DNA of 64,000 nucleotides from Achromobacter sp. Bel (GTDB lineage: Bacteria > Pseudomonadota > Gammaproteobacteria > Burkholderiales > Burkholderiaceae_B): positions 59,378 through 123,377 of the forward strand of contig NZ_JABBJN010000013.1 of NCBI RefSeq assembly GCF_012928505.1. The letters run 5' to 3'. A program made the position numbers and the translations under genes. The notes beneath the pieces are model-generated. The model searched no databases and was not told the DNA's origin. It worked only from the letters and a program-made list of their open reading frames with translations. Positions 20,993-29,277 of this stretch are shown piece after piece. Each line of letters begins with the position of its first letter. The first letter of the stretch is position 1.

Positions 20993-21405
20993 ATATATAA
21001 CGACAGAATCGTGTAAGGAGGAACCCGGGCCGGGTAAACAGGAAATTCTATCATCCGATTCCGATCCCTTGGGCGGGGCCGCGGGAAGTGGCCGGTGAGC
21101 GGCCTTTTGGGAGTCGCCGCCGGAATGCCGCGGCCGACCGTCGGGCCGCGCCCAATCGCCCTGTTGTCAAAAACCAACATGGAAAACCGATGGAGCGCCG
21201 AAAACGTCGTATCCAGCGTTAATGCGCCTGTCCAGGGAAGCCAAAGCCCCCCAAATGCCTTAAGATTGTTTCCAGCACGCAGGAAACCCAGTAGCTAATC
21301 CTTTGAACCAGCTCTTGGCGTTGCTATACTGGCCCCGTTTTCCTGATATGCGGCGGGGGTTCGCTGCGAGTCACTTATCCAGCTTCAAGCTCAACGAGGA
21401 GAAAC
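20993..21405. other. gyrA-ompA divergent intergenic region
   Basis: 413 bp without a recognised gene. The right end carries the ompA promoter and an AAGGAG-type site at 21396-21403; the left end must hold the gyrA promoter, with AT-rich TATATATAA directly next to the gyrA start. The middle (21050-21200) is GC-rich with no clear feature. Confidence 0.6.
21303..21330 (+). promoter_or_regulatory. Candidate sigma-70 promoter of ompA
   Basis: TTGAAC at 21303-21308 and TATACT at 21325-21330 are 16 bases apart. This gives a 5' leader of about 70 bases before the ompA ATG at 21406, typical of strongly expressed porin-type genes. Confidence 0.6.
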
Positions 21406-21987
21406 ATGAACAAACCCTCCAAATTCGCTCTGGCGCTCGCCTTCGCCGCCGTCACGGCCTCTGGTGTAGCTTCCGCGCAAACCGTGGACAACTGGCGCAA
21501 CCCGTTCGGTAACGTTTGGAAAAACGGTACGAACGAACTGTGCTGGCGCGATGCTTTCTGGACCCCTGCCACCGGTATCCCCGGTTGCGACGGTGTCCCG
21601 GTTGCACAACAGAAGGCGAAGCCGGCCCCGATGGCGGCAAAGGTCGTGTTCAATGCTGACACGTTCTTCGACTTCGACAAGTCGACCCTGAAGCCCGAAG
21701 GCCGTCAGCTGCTGGATCAAGTCGCCCAGCAAGCTCGCGGTATCGAGCTGGAAACCATCATTGCTGTTGGCCACACCGACTCCATCGGTACTGACGCCTA
21801 CAACCAGAAGCTGTCCGAGCGCCGCGCCGCTTCGGTCAAGACCTACCTGGTCAGCAAGGGTATCGACCCCAACCGTATCTACACGGAAGGCAAGGGCGAG
21901 TCGAACCCGATCGCTTCCAACAAGACGAAAGAGGGCCGCGCCCAAAACCGTCGCGTTGAAATCGAAATCGTGGGTAGCCGCAAGTAA
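21406..21987 (+). CDS. ompA: OmpA family outer-membrane/peptidoglycan-anchoring protein
   Basis: A 193-residue abundant envelope protein. The signal peptide (about 1-24) ends ASA-QTVDNW. A short Trp-rich N-terminal segment NWRNPFGNVWKNG with two cysteines replaces the eight-stranded barrel. The C-terminal OmpA domain (about 80-190) has NADTFFDFDKSTLKPEG and the peptidoglycan-binding GHTDSIGTDAYNQKLSERRA. This short form is typical of Bordetella and Achromobacter. A strong ribosome-binding site (GAGGAG) precedes it and an intrinsic terminator follows, so it is monocistronic. Confidence 0.95.
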   Translation: MNKPSKFALALAFAAVTASGVASAQTVDNWRNPFGNVWKNGTNELCWRDAFWTPATGIPGCDGVPVAQQKAKPAPMAAKVVFNADTFFDFDKSTLKPEGRQLLDQVAQQARGIELETIIAVGHTDSIGTDAYNQKLSERRAASVKTYLVSKGIDPNRIYTEGKGESNPIASNKTKEGRAQNRRVEIEIVGSRK

Positions 21988-22006
21988 TTGCCGGACTAGC
22001 TACAAT

Positions 22007-22037
22007 AAAGGGCCTCGCATAGCGAGGCCCTTTTTTT
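22007..22037 (+). terminator. Terminator after ompA
   Basis: aaagggcctcgc and gcgaggccctttt form a hairpin with a 3-base loop, followed by a run of seven T on the plus strand, 20 bp after the ompA stop. Confidence 0.9.
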
Positions 22038-22133
22038 CGTCCATCTTGCACCAACACAGTGCAATGGCGTGTTTCCTCCCCGCCTTAGCGCGACGGACCT
22101 CTATATATAGTGTCGCTTTTCGCTGGACCGCTC

Positions 22134-22862
22134 ATGACCACGCAAATTCACGACTCCGCCCGCCCCACCGTCAACGCCGACCAGGCCGAACTGGACAAGT
22201 TCAGCGCCCTGGCCAGCCGCTGGTGGGACCCTGAAAGCGAGTTCAAACCGCTGCACGCCATCAATCCGCTGCGGCTGGAATGGATTCAGGAGTGCGCCGG
22301 CAGCCTCGCCGGCAAGAAAGTGCTGGATGTGGGTTGCGGCGGCGGCATCCTGTCGGAAGCGATGGCTCGGGGTGGCGCGGACGTCACCGGCATCGATCTG
22401 GCCGACAAGTCGCTGAAGGTCGCCCGCCTGCACGGCCTGGAGTCGGGCGTGAAGGTCGAATACCGCAAAGTGCCGGTGGAAGAATTGGCGACGGAGCAGC
22501 CCGGCCAGTACGACGTGGTCACCTGCATGGAAATGCTGGAGCACGTGCCGGACCCGGCATCCATCGTCCGGGCCTGCTCGACGCTGGTTAAACCGGGCGG
22601 CTGGGTGTTCTTTTCGACGCTGAACCGCAATGCCAAGGCGTTCCTGTTCGCCATCGTCGGCGCCGAATACGTCCTGCGCCTGCTGCCGCGCGGCACCCAT
22701 AGCTATGACCAGTTCATCAAGCCCAGCGAACTGTCGGCGGCGGCCCGCGCCGCGAGCCTGGAGCCGGTCAGCATGCGCGGCATGGAATACAACCCGATCA
22801 CTCAGATCTATACGCTGTCGGCCGACACCTCGGTCAACTACCTGATGGCTACCCGTAAATGA
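22134..22862 (+). CDS. ubiG: Ubiquinone biosynthesis O-methyltransferase
   Basis: SAM-dependent methyltransferase carrying out both O-methylations in ubiquinone synthesis. It has 242 residues. Motifs are [25 protein letters not shown] at the N-terminus in shortened view, SAM motif [14 protein letters not shown], and [14 protein letters not shown] 22134 gives the usual UbiG N-terminus; a GTG at 22110 is in frame but less likely. TATATA at about 22103 may be part of its promoter. It overlaps gph by four bases. Confidence 0.95.
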   Translation: MTTQIHDSARPTVNADQAELDKFSALASRWWDPESEFKPLHAINPLRLEWIQECAGSLAGKKVLDVGCGGGILSEAMARGGADVTGIDLADKSLKVARLHGLESGVKVEYRKVPVEELATEQPGQYDVVTCMEMLEHVPDPASIVRACSTLVKPGGWVFFSTLNRNAKAFLFAIVGAEYVLRLLPRGTHSYDQFIKPSELSAAARAASLEPVSMRGMEYNPITQIYTLSADTSVNYLMATRK

Positions 22863-23533
22863 GCGCCCTGATCCTGTTCGACTTCGACGGCACCCTGGCC
22901 GACACCGCCCCCGACCTGGCCGCTGCCGCCAACCGGCAGCGCACCCGCCGAGGGCTGGAACCCCTGCCCTACGAGGCACTGCGCCCGGTCGCGTCGCAAG
23001 GCGCCCGCGGCCTGTTGCGCGTGGCGCTGGACCTGAAGGCCGGCGACCCGGACTACGAGCCGACGCGTTTGCAGTTCCTGGAAGACTACGCGGGCAGTTC
23101 GACCGTGCACAGCAAGCTATTCCCCGGCATCGAAGCGCTGCTGGCCGACATCCGCCGTCGCGGCCTGTCGTGGGGCATCGTCACCAACAAGGTGACCTAC
23201 CTGACCCTGCCGATCGTCGAATTCCTGGACCTGACGCGCGACAGCGCCGTGCTGGTCTGCGGCGACACGACGGCCCACGCCAAACCGCATCCGCTGCCAT
23301 TGCAGCACGCTGCGCGCGAAGCGGGCTTCGCCGTGGACCGGTGCGTGTATGTCGGCGACGACCTGCGCGACATCCAGGCCGCGCACGCGGCGGGCATGCC
23401 TGCCGTGGCGGCCGCTTACGGTTATGTGGGTGAAGAAGACAACATCAGCACCTGGGAGGCCGAAACCTGCGCGAATACCCCGGCCGAACTCTGGTCCGCG
23501 ATTCAGCCGCTGCTGCCCAGCGACTTGCGCTGA
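22859..23533 (+). CDS. gph: Phosphoglycolate phosphatase
   Basis: HAD-superfamily hydrolase that removes 2-phosphoglycolate arising from DNA repair and photorespiration-like side reactions. It has 224 residues. The nucleophile and acid are D8 and D10 in [11 protein letters not shown]; the second motif is IVTNK and the fourth [18 protein letters not shown]. It follows ubiG with an ATGA overlap, the usual ubiG-gph pair in Betaproteobacteria. Some homologues act on MurNAc-6-phosphate (MupP); sequence alone does not separate the two. Confidence 0.88.
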   Translation: MSALILFDFDGTLADTAPDLAAAANRQRTRRGLEPLPYEALRPVASQGARGLLRVALDLKAGDPDYEPTRLQFLEDYAGSSTVHSKLFPGIEALLADIRRRGLSWGIVTNKVTYLTLPIVEFLDLTRDSAVLVCGDTTAHAKPHPLPLQHAAREAGFAVDRCVYVGDDLRDIQAAHAAGMPAVAAAYGYVGEEDNISTWEAETCANTPAELWSAIQPLLPSDLR

Positions 23534-23847
23534 GCGGGGTTTCCTACCGTTGTTCGCGCGAATTAGTTGACCTGCCCGAACAATTTATCCGAAACCCGGC
23601 CCTTTATCCGGATTCCAAAGTCCCTTAAAGTGTCACTCATGCAAGGCATTCGGGTGCCTCCCGATTGCCATTCCGGCTGACGCCGGGGTTGCGGCAGTTC
23701 CCATCCGCAACCAGAACTATCGCGCCGACGGCATTCTGCCGCCGCGCAGCGCCCGGCCAAGTGCCGCCGCGCCCCTTAGACCTTTCAATACGCCCATAAC
23801 GCCCTGCCCCGCGCGCCGCCTGACGGCATCGCGCCAGAGGAATGCCT
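23534..23847. other. gph-MFS intergenic region
   Basis: About 314 bp without a recognised gene. The left 100 bases are comparatively AT-rich (around the TTGACC at 23568) and may contain the MFS promoter. No hairpin terminator with a T-run and no regulatory repeat was seen. Confidence 0.4.
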
Positions 23848-25023
23848 ATGCTTTTGCCTATCCTGCTACTTTCCGCCGCCGGCTTCACCATCCTGACCAC
23901 CGAGTTCCTGATCGTCGGCCTGCTGCCGGGGCTGGCCCGCGACCTTAACGTCACGGTGTCCCAGGCCGGTTTGCTGGTTTCACTGTTCGCCTTCACGGTG
24001 GCCGCCACCGGCCCCCTGCTGACCGCGCTGATGGCCAACGTCGAACGCAAGCGCCTGTTCATCGGCGTGCTGGTGCTGTTCGGCCTGTCCAACGCCGTGG
24101 CGGCGATGGCCCCGAATATCTGGGTCATGGCGGTGGCCCGCTTCGTGCCCGCCCTGGCACTGCCCGTGTTCTGGTCCCTGGCAAGCGCCACCGCCGTGGA
24201 GCTGGTCGGACCCGCGCGCGCCGGCCGCGCCATCTCGATGGTGGCGTTCGGCATCGTGGCGGCTACCGTGTTCGGCATCCCGATCGGCGTGCTGATCTCA
24301 GACGCTTTCGGCTGGCGCGCCGCCTTCTGGGTGTTGTCAGGCGTCGCCTTCGCCAAAGCGCTGCTCCTGCTGCTGGCCTTCCCCAGCACCCGCATCCGCG
24401 CCGACAGCGTCAAACTCGTCACGCAGCTGCGCATCTTGCGCAACCCGATCGTGCTGGGCCACGTGGTGCTGTCGCTGCTGGTGTTCACCGGCATGTTCAC
24501 GGCCTACACCTACCTGGCTGACATGCTGGAGCGGCTGGCCGGTTTCAACGGGCAGATTGTCGGCTGGACCATGATGGCCTTCGGCGGCGTGGGCCTCATC
24601 GGCAACACGCTGGGCGGCCGCATGGTGGACCGCAGCCCGCTGGGCGCGACCGCGCTGTTCTCGTCGATGATGGCCGCGGGCCTGGCGTTCGTGGCGCCCG
24701 TGATGCAATCGCACGGCCTGCTGGCCGTGGCGCTGGGCATCTGGGGTATCGCGCAGGCCGCGCTGTTTATCGTGTGCCATGTGCGCCTGATGAAAGCCGC
24801 GCCCGAAGCGCCGGCCTTCGCGGCCTCCTTGAACATCTCGGGCGCCAATATCGGCATCGGATTGGGTGCGGTGGTCGGCGGTCACGTGATCGACCATTAC
24901 GGCCTGGCGTCGCTGGGGTGGGCCGCGTCGGTCATCGTGGCGGTTTCGGTCGCCCTGGCCTTCGCGTTGATGGCCGCGTCGCGTCCGCGCCAGGCGAAAA
25001 CCGCCTGCGCCAACGCGGCCTGA
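23848..25023 (+). CDS. MFS transporter, DHA1-type exporter (AraJ/sugar or drug efflux-like)
   Basis: A 391-residue inner-membrane protein with twelve predicted helices. It starts LLPILLLSAAGFTILTTEFLIVGLLPGLA, shown here in part, a pattern shared by AraJ, SotB and related DHA1 exporters. The loop after helix 2 is ANVERKRLF. AGAGG at 23836-23840 lies seven bases before ATG 23848, so that start is preferred over ATG 23842. It stands alone between gph and tmRNA with no local regulator. The substrate cannot be predicted. Confidence 0.88.
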   Translation: MLLPILLLSAAGFTILTTEFLIVGLLPGLARDLNVTVSQAGLLVSLFAFTVAATGPLLTALMANVERKRLFIGVLVLFGLSNAVAAMAPNIWVMAVARFVPALALPVFWSLASATAVELVGPARAGRAISMVAFGIVAATVFGIPIGVLISDAFGWRAAFWVLSGVAFAKALLLLLAFPSTRIRADSVKLVTQLRILRNPIVLGHVVLSLLVFTGMFTAYTYLADMLERLAGFNGQIVGWTMMAFGGVGLIGNTLGGRMVDRSPLGATALFSSMMAAGLAFVAPVMQSHGLLAVALGIWGIAQAALFIVCHVRLMKAAPEAPAFAASLNISGANIGIGLGAVVGGHVIDHYGLASLGWAASVIVAVSVALAFALMAASRPRQAKTACANAA

Positions 25024-25113
25024 CCACACTTGTGTCCCCCGCGCCACGCCGCGCGCGGGCGGGCGCGGACACTGCAGCAGGCTATTGCGTTTACCAGTAC
25101 AATAGAAGTTCTT

Positions 25114-25503
25114 GGGGCCGATCCGGATTCGACGTGGGTCGCGAAACAACTCAGGGCATGCCGAGCACCAGTTCGCTCGTTAAACCACTGGAAACACTAC
25201 AAACGCCAACGACGAGCGTTTCGCTCTCGCCGCTTAAGCGGTGAGCCGCTGCACTGATCTGTCCTTGGGTCAGGTGGAGGAAGGTAACTTCCTAGGGGGG
25301 CAACCCTCGAACCACAGCAGCGACATTCACAAGGAATCGGTCTGCGCTGGGGTCACACGGCTCAGATTTAAATTACGTGAATCGCTTTGGTCCGGCCTGT
25401 CGGTTGGCTAAGTCCAAAGTTAAAACTAAATAAATCGACTACGCATGTAGAACTGATTGCAGAGGGCTTGCGGACGGGGGTTCAATTCCCCCCGGCTCCA
25501 CCA
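25114..25503 (+). ncRNA. ssrA: Transfer-messenger RNA (tmRNA)
   Basis: Rescues stalled ribosomes and tags the incomplete protein. The 390-nt gene starts GGGGCCG and ends CGGCTCC-ACCA, which pair as a tRNA-like acceptor stem; the T-arm GGGGGTTCAATTCCCC is clear near the 3' end. The tag frame starts at the resume codon GCC (25205) and reads ANDERFALAA, ending TAA at 25235-25237. This tag is the Bordetella/Achromobacter type. CCA is encoded. A terminator follows 30 bp later, and TACAAT at 25098-25103 may be the -10 box. Confidence 0.97.
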
Positions 25504-25532
25504 AAATTCCGCTTTATTGCGCAGTGCTTAGC

Positions 25533-25568
25533 AAAATGGCCAACTCTTCGAGTTGGCCATTTTTTTTT
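25533..25568 (+). terminator. Terminator after ssrA
   Basis: aaaatggccaact and agttggccattttt form a hairpin with loop cttcg-like bases, followed by a run of nine T. Confidence 0.92.
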
Positions 25569-25854
25569 GTGTTCGTGACGGCGCGCTCGCACCGTATCAA
25601 CTGCTCACTATTGCCCTTGCATTCCTAGACGCGGCAAGGCGCTTCCGCCAGCGGGACGTGGCGGGTCGTCGTCACGCCAGGTTGGCCAAGTCACTTGCGA
25701 GGTCTGCTGCGACACCTGGACAGGCGACCAATCTTTTACCGGATGTGTCCCCTAACTTAGTTAGGATCGAAATAATCCGTCACATATTACCAATACTTTC
25801 AAGACATAATAAACGCAAGGAAATGCCACCACCGTCCGTGAGGTCATTCTTGCG
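25569..25854. promoter_or_regulatory. Upstream region of the exopolysaccharide operon
   Basis: 286 bp with no recognised gene. The right half is AT-rich against the surrounding sequence and most likely holds the promoter of the operon starting at 25855. An inverted repeat with 6-base arms cctaac and gttagg (25751-25765) precedes AATAATCC and ACATAATAA (25803-25810, possible -10). The first gene has only a weakly placed GAGG 12 bases before its ATG. No integrase or attachment-site repeat was seen beside the tmRNA end. Confidence 0.5.
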
Positions 25855-27015
25855 ATGAAAGTCCTTTCCATATTCGGCACGCGCCCCGAAGCCATCAAGA
25901 TGGCGCCGCTGGTCACCGCGCTTGTGCAGGAGTCGCAGATCCAGAGCGTGGTTTGCGTGACCGGTCAGCACCGGGAAATGCTGGATCAGGTTTTGGCGCT
26001 GTTCGAGCTGCGTGCCCAGCACGACCTGGACATCATGGTGCCCAATCAAACCCTGAACGGCATGTATGCGCGGTTGATCAGCCGCGTGGACAGCGTGTTG
26101 GAGACGGAACAGCCCGATTGCGTCCTGGTGCACGGCGACACCAGCACCGCGTCGGCCTGCGCATTGGCGTCGTTCCACCGCCGTATCCGCATCGGCCATG
26201 TCGAGGCCGGCTTGCGCACCGGCGACCTGTCCATGCCGTTTCCCGAAGAAATGAACCGCCGTGTCGTGGATGCGGTCGGCGACTGGCTGTTCGCGCCCAC
26301 GGGGGAGTCGCGCGGCAATCTGCTGCGCGAGAATCTGGCGGGGCACATTACCGTCACCGGTAACACCGTGATCGACGCGCTGGCGATGACCTGCGCCAAA
26401 CTCGACCCGCACGGCCCGCTGGCCCGCCAATTGGAGGCGCGCCATGACTGGCTGGATCCGTCCCGGCGCCTGCTGCTGGTGACCGGCCATCGGCGCGAGA
26501 GCTTTGGCGGCGGTTTCAAGAATATCTGCGCGGCGCTGGCCGAACTGGGCCGGCGCAAGGACCTGCAGATCGTCTATCCCGTGCACCTGAACCCGCAGGT
26601 CCGCAATGTGGTGATGACGGAGTTGGCCGGCCTGCCGCATATCCACCTGATCGATCCCCTGGATTACTTGGACTTCGTCTGGTTCATGCAGCGGTCGTAC
26701 TTGATCCTGACCGATTCCGGCGGGGTTCAGGAAGAAGCCCCTCACCTGGGCAAGCCGGTACTGGTGATGCGCGACGTGACCGAGCGCCCCGAGGCCGTGC
26801 AGGCGGGAACGGTAGCGCTGGTCGGCACCGACACGCGTCGCATCGTGGCCGAAGTGACCCGCCTGCTGGACGACCCCACCCTTCATGCGTCTTTCTCGCG
26901 ACGCATCAACCCCTATGGAGACGGCCTAGCCAGCCAACGCATCGTGGACGCTTTATGCGGACGCGCCGTATCGGAGTTCGATCCCTACGGAACCGCGGCC
27001 GCCCCTGCCGCCTGA
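25855..27015 (+). CDS. wecB: UDP-N-acetylglucosamine 2-epimerase (non-hydrolysing)
   Basis: Interconverts UDP-GlcNAc and UDP-ManNAc in the cytoplasm. It has 386 residues. Motifs: IFGTRPEAIKMAPL, VTGQHREMLDQVL, HVEAGLRTGDLSMPFPEE and LTDSGGVQEEAP, with the catalytic and UDP-binding residues of the WecB family. Its position at the head of an NfrB/NfrA-type operon fits the finding in E. coli that WecB is needed for the NfrAB-dependent glycan, so it probably supplies UDP-ManNAc for polymer synthesis here. A second wecB may exist elsewhere in the genome. Confidence 0.95.
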   Translation: MKVLSIFGTRPEAIKMAPLVTALVQESQIQSVVCVTGQHREMLDQVLALFELRAQHDLDIMVPNQTLNGMYARLISRVDSVLETEQPDCVLVHGDTSTASACALASFHRRIRIGHVEAGLRTGDLSMPFPEEMNRRVVDAVGDWLFAPTGESRGNLLRENLAGHITVTGNTVIDALAMTCAKLDPHGPLARQLEARHDWLDPSRRLLLVTGHRRESFGGGFKNICAALAELGRRKDLQIVYPVHLNPQVRNVVMTELAGLPHIHLIDPLDYLDFVWFMQRSYLILTDSGGVQEEAPHLGKPVLVMRDVTERPEAVQAGTVALVGTDTRRIVAEVTRLLDDPTLHASFSRRINPYGDGLASQRIVDALCGRAVSEFDPYGTAAAPAA

Positions 27016-27048
27016 CGCCCCGCACCGTATTCCCTGCCCGGAGCCCCC

Positions 27049-29265
27049 ATGCACCAGCCTGCCCTTACCGCCCCTGTGACCCGCACGCTTTGCCGCGCCC
27101 TGATGGCCGCCGGCATGCTGCTTCCCCTGGCCGTAATGGCCAGCCCCGCCGGCGACGCCTTGCGGCACTTGCAAAGCGATGACTGGGTGACGCGCAACAC
27201 CACGCTGCAAGACCTGGGCATCACGGAGCCGGTCGTCCTGAGCAACAGCGACGCGCGGCACGACTTCTATCTGCCCGTGCCGCGCGGCGTGCCCATTTCA
27301 GACGCGACCCTGAACTTCGACGCGAAATACACCAAGGGCGAGCCGGGACGCACGAGCATGGTGCTGTGGGTGGACGGCGTACCGCAAACCGCGCAGCGAA
27401 TCGCCGACGGCGACGGGTCCGTGACCCGCAACCTGTCCGTGGAACACCGCAGCCGCGAAACCGGTTTCCTGAGGCTGGGCGTGGACTGGCAATCGGAGAT
27501 CGCGCTGCGCCATTGCGAAAGCAATCGCGCCACCGCCAATGCGCTGACGATATCGCCGCAGACCCGCTTGAGCTACCGCTATGACGCGTCGGCCATCGGC
27601 AACCTCGATGACGCCTGGGGTACGCTGCCCGGCAAACCCGTCCTGATGGTGGCCAGCGAAAAGCTGGACGCGCAAGCCTTCGACAGCGCCTGGCGCATCG
27701 GCGTGGCGATGGAGCGCGCGGGCAAGCGCGTGGCGGTCAAGGCGTTCCCCTCGGTGGGCGACGAGGTCGACACGCGCGGCCTGCAGGCGCCGGCCGGCCT
27801 GGGGCAGATCCCCGCGTTCGCCGCCGTGGCGGACAATGCGAAGCACAAGCTGGCCAGCCCCGCCGAAATCGGCGCATTGCTGGTCTTGGGCGCCCCGGCC
27901 GTCAGCGGTGACGTGGTCATCGTCGACGCCTCGCTGCGGGCGCGCTACAACGAGGCGCTGGATGCTTTGCAAGCGCAATTGGCCTCGGACGCCGACGCCG
28001 CCGACGCATTCAAGGCCTGGCGACAGCAGCGCATGCCGCTGGCCGGCGCGGACCTGCCCGCGAAGGATATCCGGCTGCTGTCACTGGGACGCCAAGCCGT
28101 GATCGCGGTGGCCGCCGACGCCGGCGCCCAGGGCGCGGGCGCTTTCGACGCGGCATGGCGGCGCATCCTGGTCACCCGCCAGGTCAATGTGAAGACCGCC
28201 ACGCCGCCCCAGACCTTCGCGGACGGCGGCCTGCGCCTGACGACGCTGGGCGGATCCCCGGACAGTTTCGACGTGGTCGCCCGCGGCGACTGGAACGCGA
28301 CGTTCCCGCTGGCATCGGTGTCCACGGACGGCCAGATGCCGGATGAACTGGTCATGGACCTGGCCGCGGCGCCCGGTGCGTCGACGACGCGCCCGGTGGC
28401 GTCGGTCTTTTGGAACGGCATCCTGCTGGCCGCCAAGCAGCTGGACGCCGACGGCAGGCCCGAGCGCCTGACCGCGCGCGTGCCGGGCTATGCGCTGGGC
28501 GTCACCAATGCCGTGCGCGTCACGTTCCAGCGCCAACCGGTATCGGTGGACTGCAACGAGATCCCCCAGGGCTACCCCGTGAACGTGCTGCCGACCAGCT
28601 ATGTGAAGCCGGGCAAGGCGCAGCCCGACGGCACGTTCGCGGGACTGCTGCCGCTCTTGGCCGGCAGCCCGCAATTGATCATCCCAGACAGCTATCTGGC
28701 CAATGCGCCCGACAACATCAAGCGTGTGATCGGTATCGCATCTGCCAGCGGCGTGTCCGCGACGCGCGCGGAACTGACCGTGGCGACCGCGGGCCAGGCG
28801 GTCAAGCCCGCCCGGCCATTCCTGGCGATGGAAGTCACGGTGGACGGGGCCCAGCCCATGGTCCAGGTGACCGACCGCAAGCAATTGAAGGTGGATGGCA
28901 AGAACGCGACCTGGCTGGACATTTCCGGCCTGGATCACTTGAGCACTGCGGAAGTCGTCCGTGGCGGCGGCCAGGACGGCTTGCTGTGGCATACGCTGGG
29001 CGAGCATCCGGGCATGCTCGATGCGCCGTTCGTGCTGAACCGCGGCAACGTCGCCATCATCGGCGCGACGGGGCCGGTAGCCTGGATCGATAGCGCCAAC
29101 CCCGACGCCAGCCACCCGCCCGGCGCAGGCGAAAGCGCCTTCTTCGAATGGCGCCGCTATATCTCGTGGAGCGTGCCCGCCATCAGCATCAGCATGCTGA
29201 TCCTGATCCTGATCCTGATCGTCGCCCTGCGCGTGAACCGCAGGAAGAACAAGGAAAACAAGTAA
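27049..29265 (+). CDS. BcsB-like periplasmic cellulose-synthase-type regulatory subunit
   Basis: A 738-residue protein with an N-terminal signal peptide (about 1-36), a large periplasmic region with BcsB features (jelly-roll carbohydrate-binding domains alternating with flavodoxin-like domains), and a single C-terminal membrane helix (about 706-726, rich in Ile and Leu) followed by a basic tail. In cellulose synthase, BcsB guides the polymer leaving BcsA. Here the partner is not BcsA but the NfrB-like glycosyltransferase 12 bp downstream, so it probably plays the same guiding role for a different glycan. ATG 27049 follows GGAG. Confidence 0.82.
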   Translation: MHQPALTAPVTRTLCRALMAAGMLLPLAVMASPAGDALRHLQSDDWVTRNTTLQDLGITEPVVLSNSDARHDFYLPVPRGVPISDATLNFDAKYTKGEPGRTSMVLWVDGVPQTAQRIADGDGSVTRNLSVEHRSRETGFLRLGVDWQSEIALRHCESNRATANALTISPQTRLSYRYDASAIGNLDDAWGTLPGKPVLMVASEKLDAQAFDSAWRIGVAMERAGKRVAVKAFPSVGDEVDTRGLQAPAGLGQIPAFAAVADNAKHKLASPAEIGALLVLGAPAVSGDVVIVDASLRARYNEALDALQAQLASDADAADAFKAWRQQRMPLAGADLPAKDIRLLSLGRQAVIAVAADAGAQGAGAFDAAWRRILVTRQVNVKTATPPQTFADGGLRLTTLGGSPDSFDVVARGDWNATFPLASVSTDGQMPDELVMDLAAAPGASTTRPVASVFWNGILLAAKQLDADGRPERLTARVPGYALGVTNAVRVTFQRQPVSVDCNEIPQGYPVNVLPTSYVKPGKAQPDGTFAGLLPLLAGSPQLIIPDSYLANAPDNIKRVIGIASASGVSATRAELTVATAGQAVKPARPFLAMEVTVDGAQPMVQVTDRKQLKVDGKNATWLDISGLDHLSTAEVVRGGGQDGLLWHTLGEHPGMLDAPFVLNRGNVAIIGATGPVAWIDSANPDASHPPGAGESAFFEWRRYISWSVPAISISMLILILILIVALRVNRRKNKENK

Positions 29266-29277
29266 CCCGGAAGCGCC

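Noticed and set aside
25490..25860. Integration site of a genomic island at the tmRNA 3' end
   Set aside because: tmRNA is a common target, but no integrase and no repeat of the tmRNA end was seen downstream; the following operon has normal GC apart from the promoter and barrel segments.
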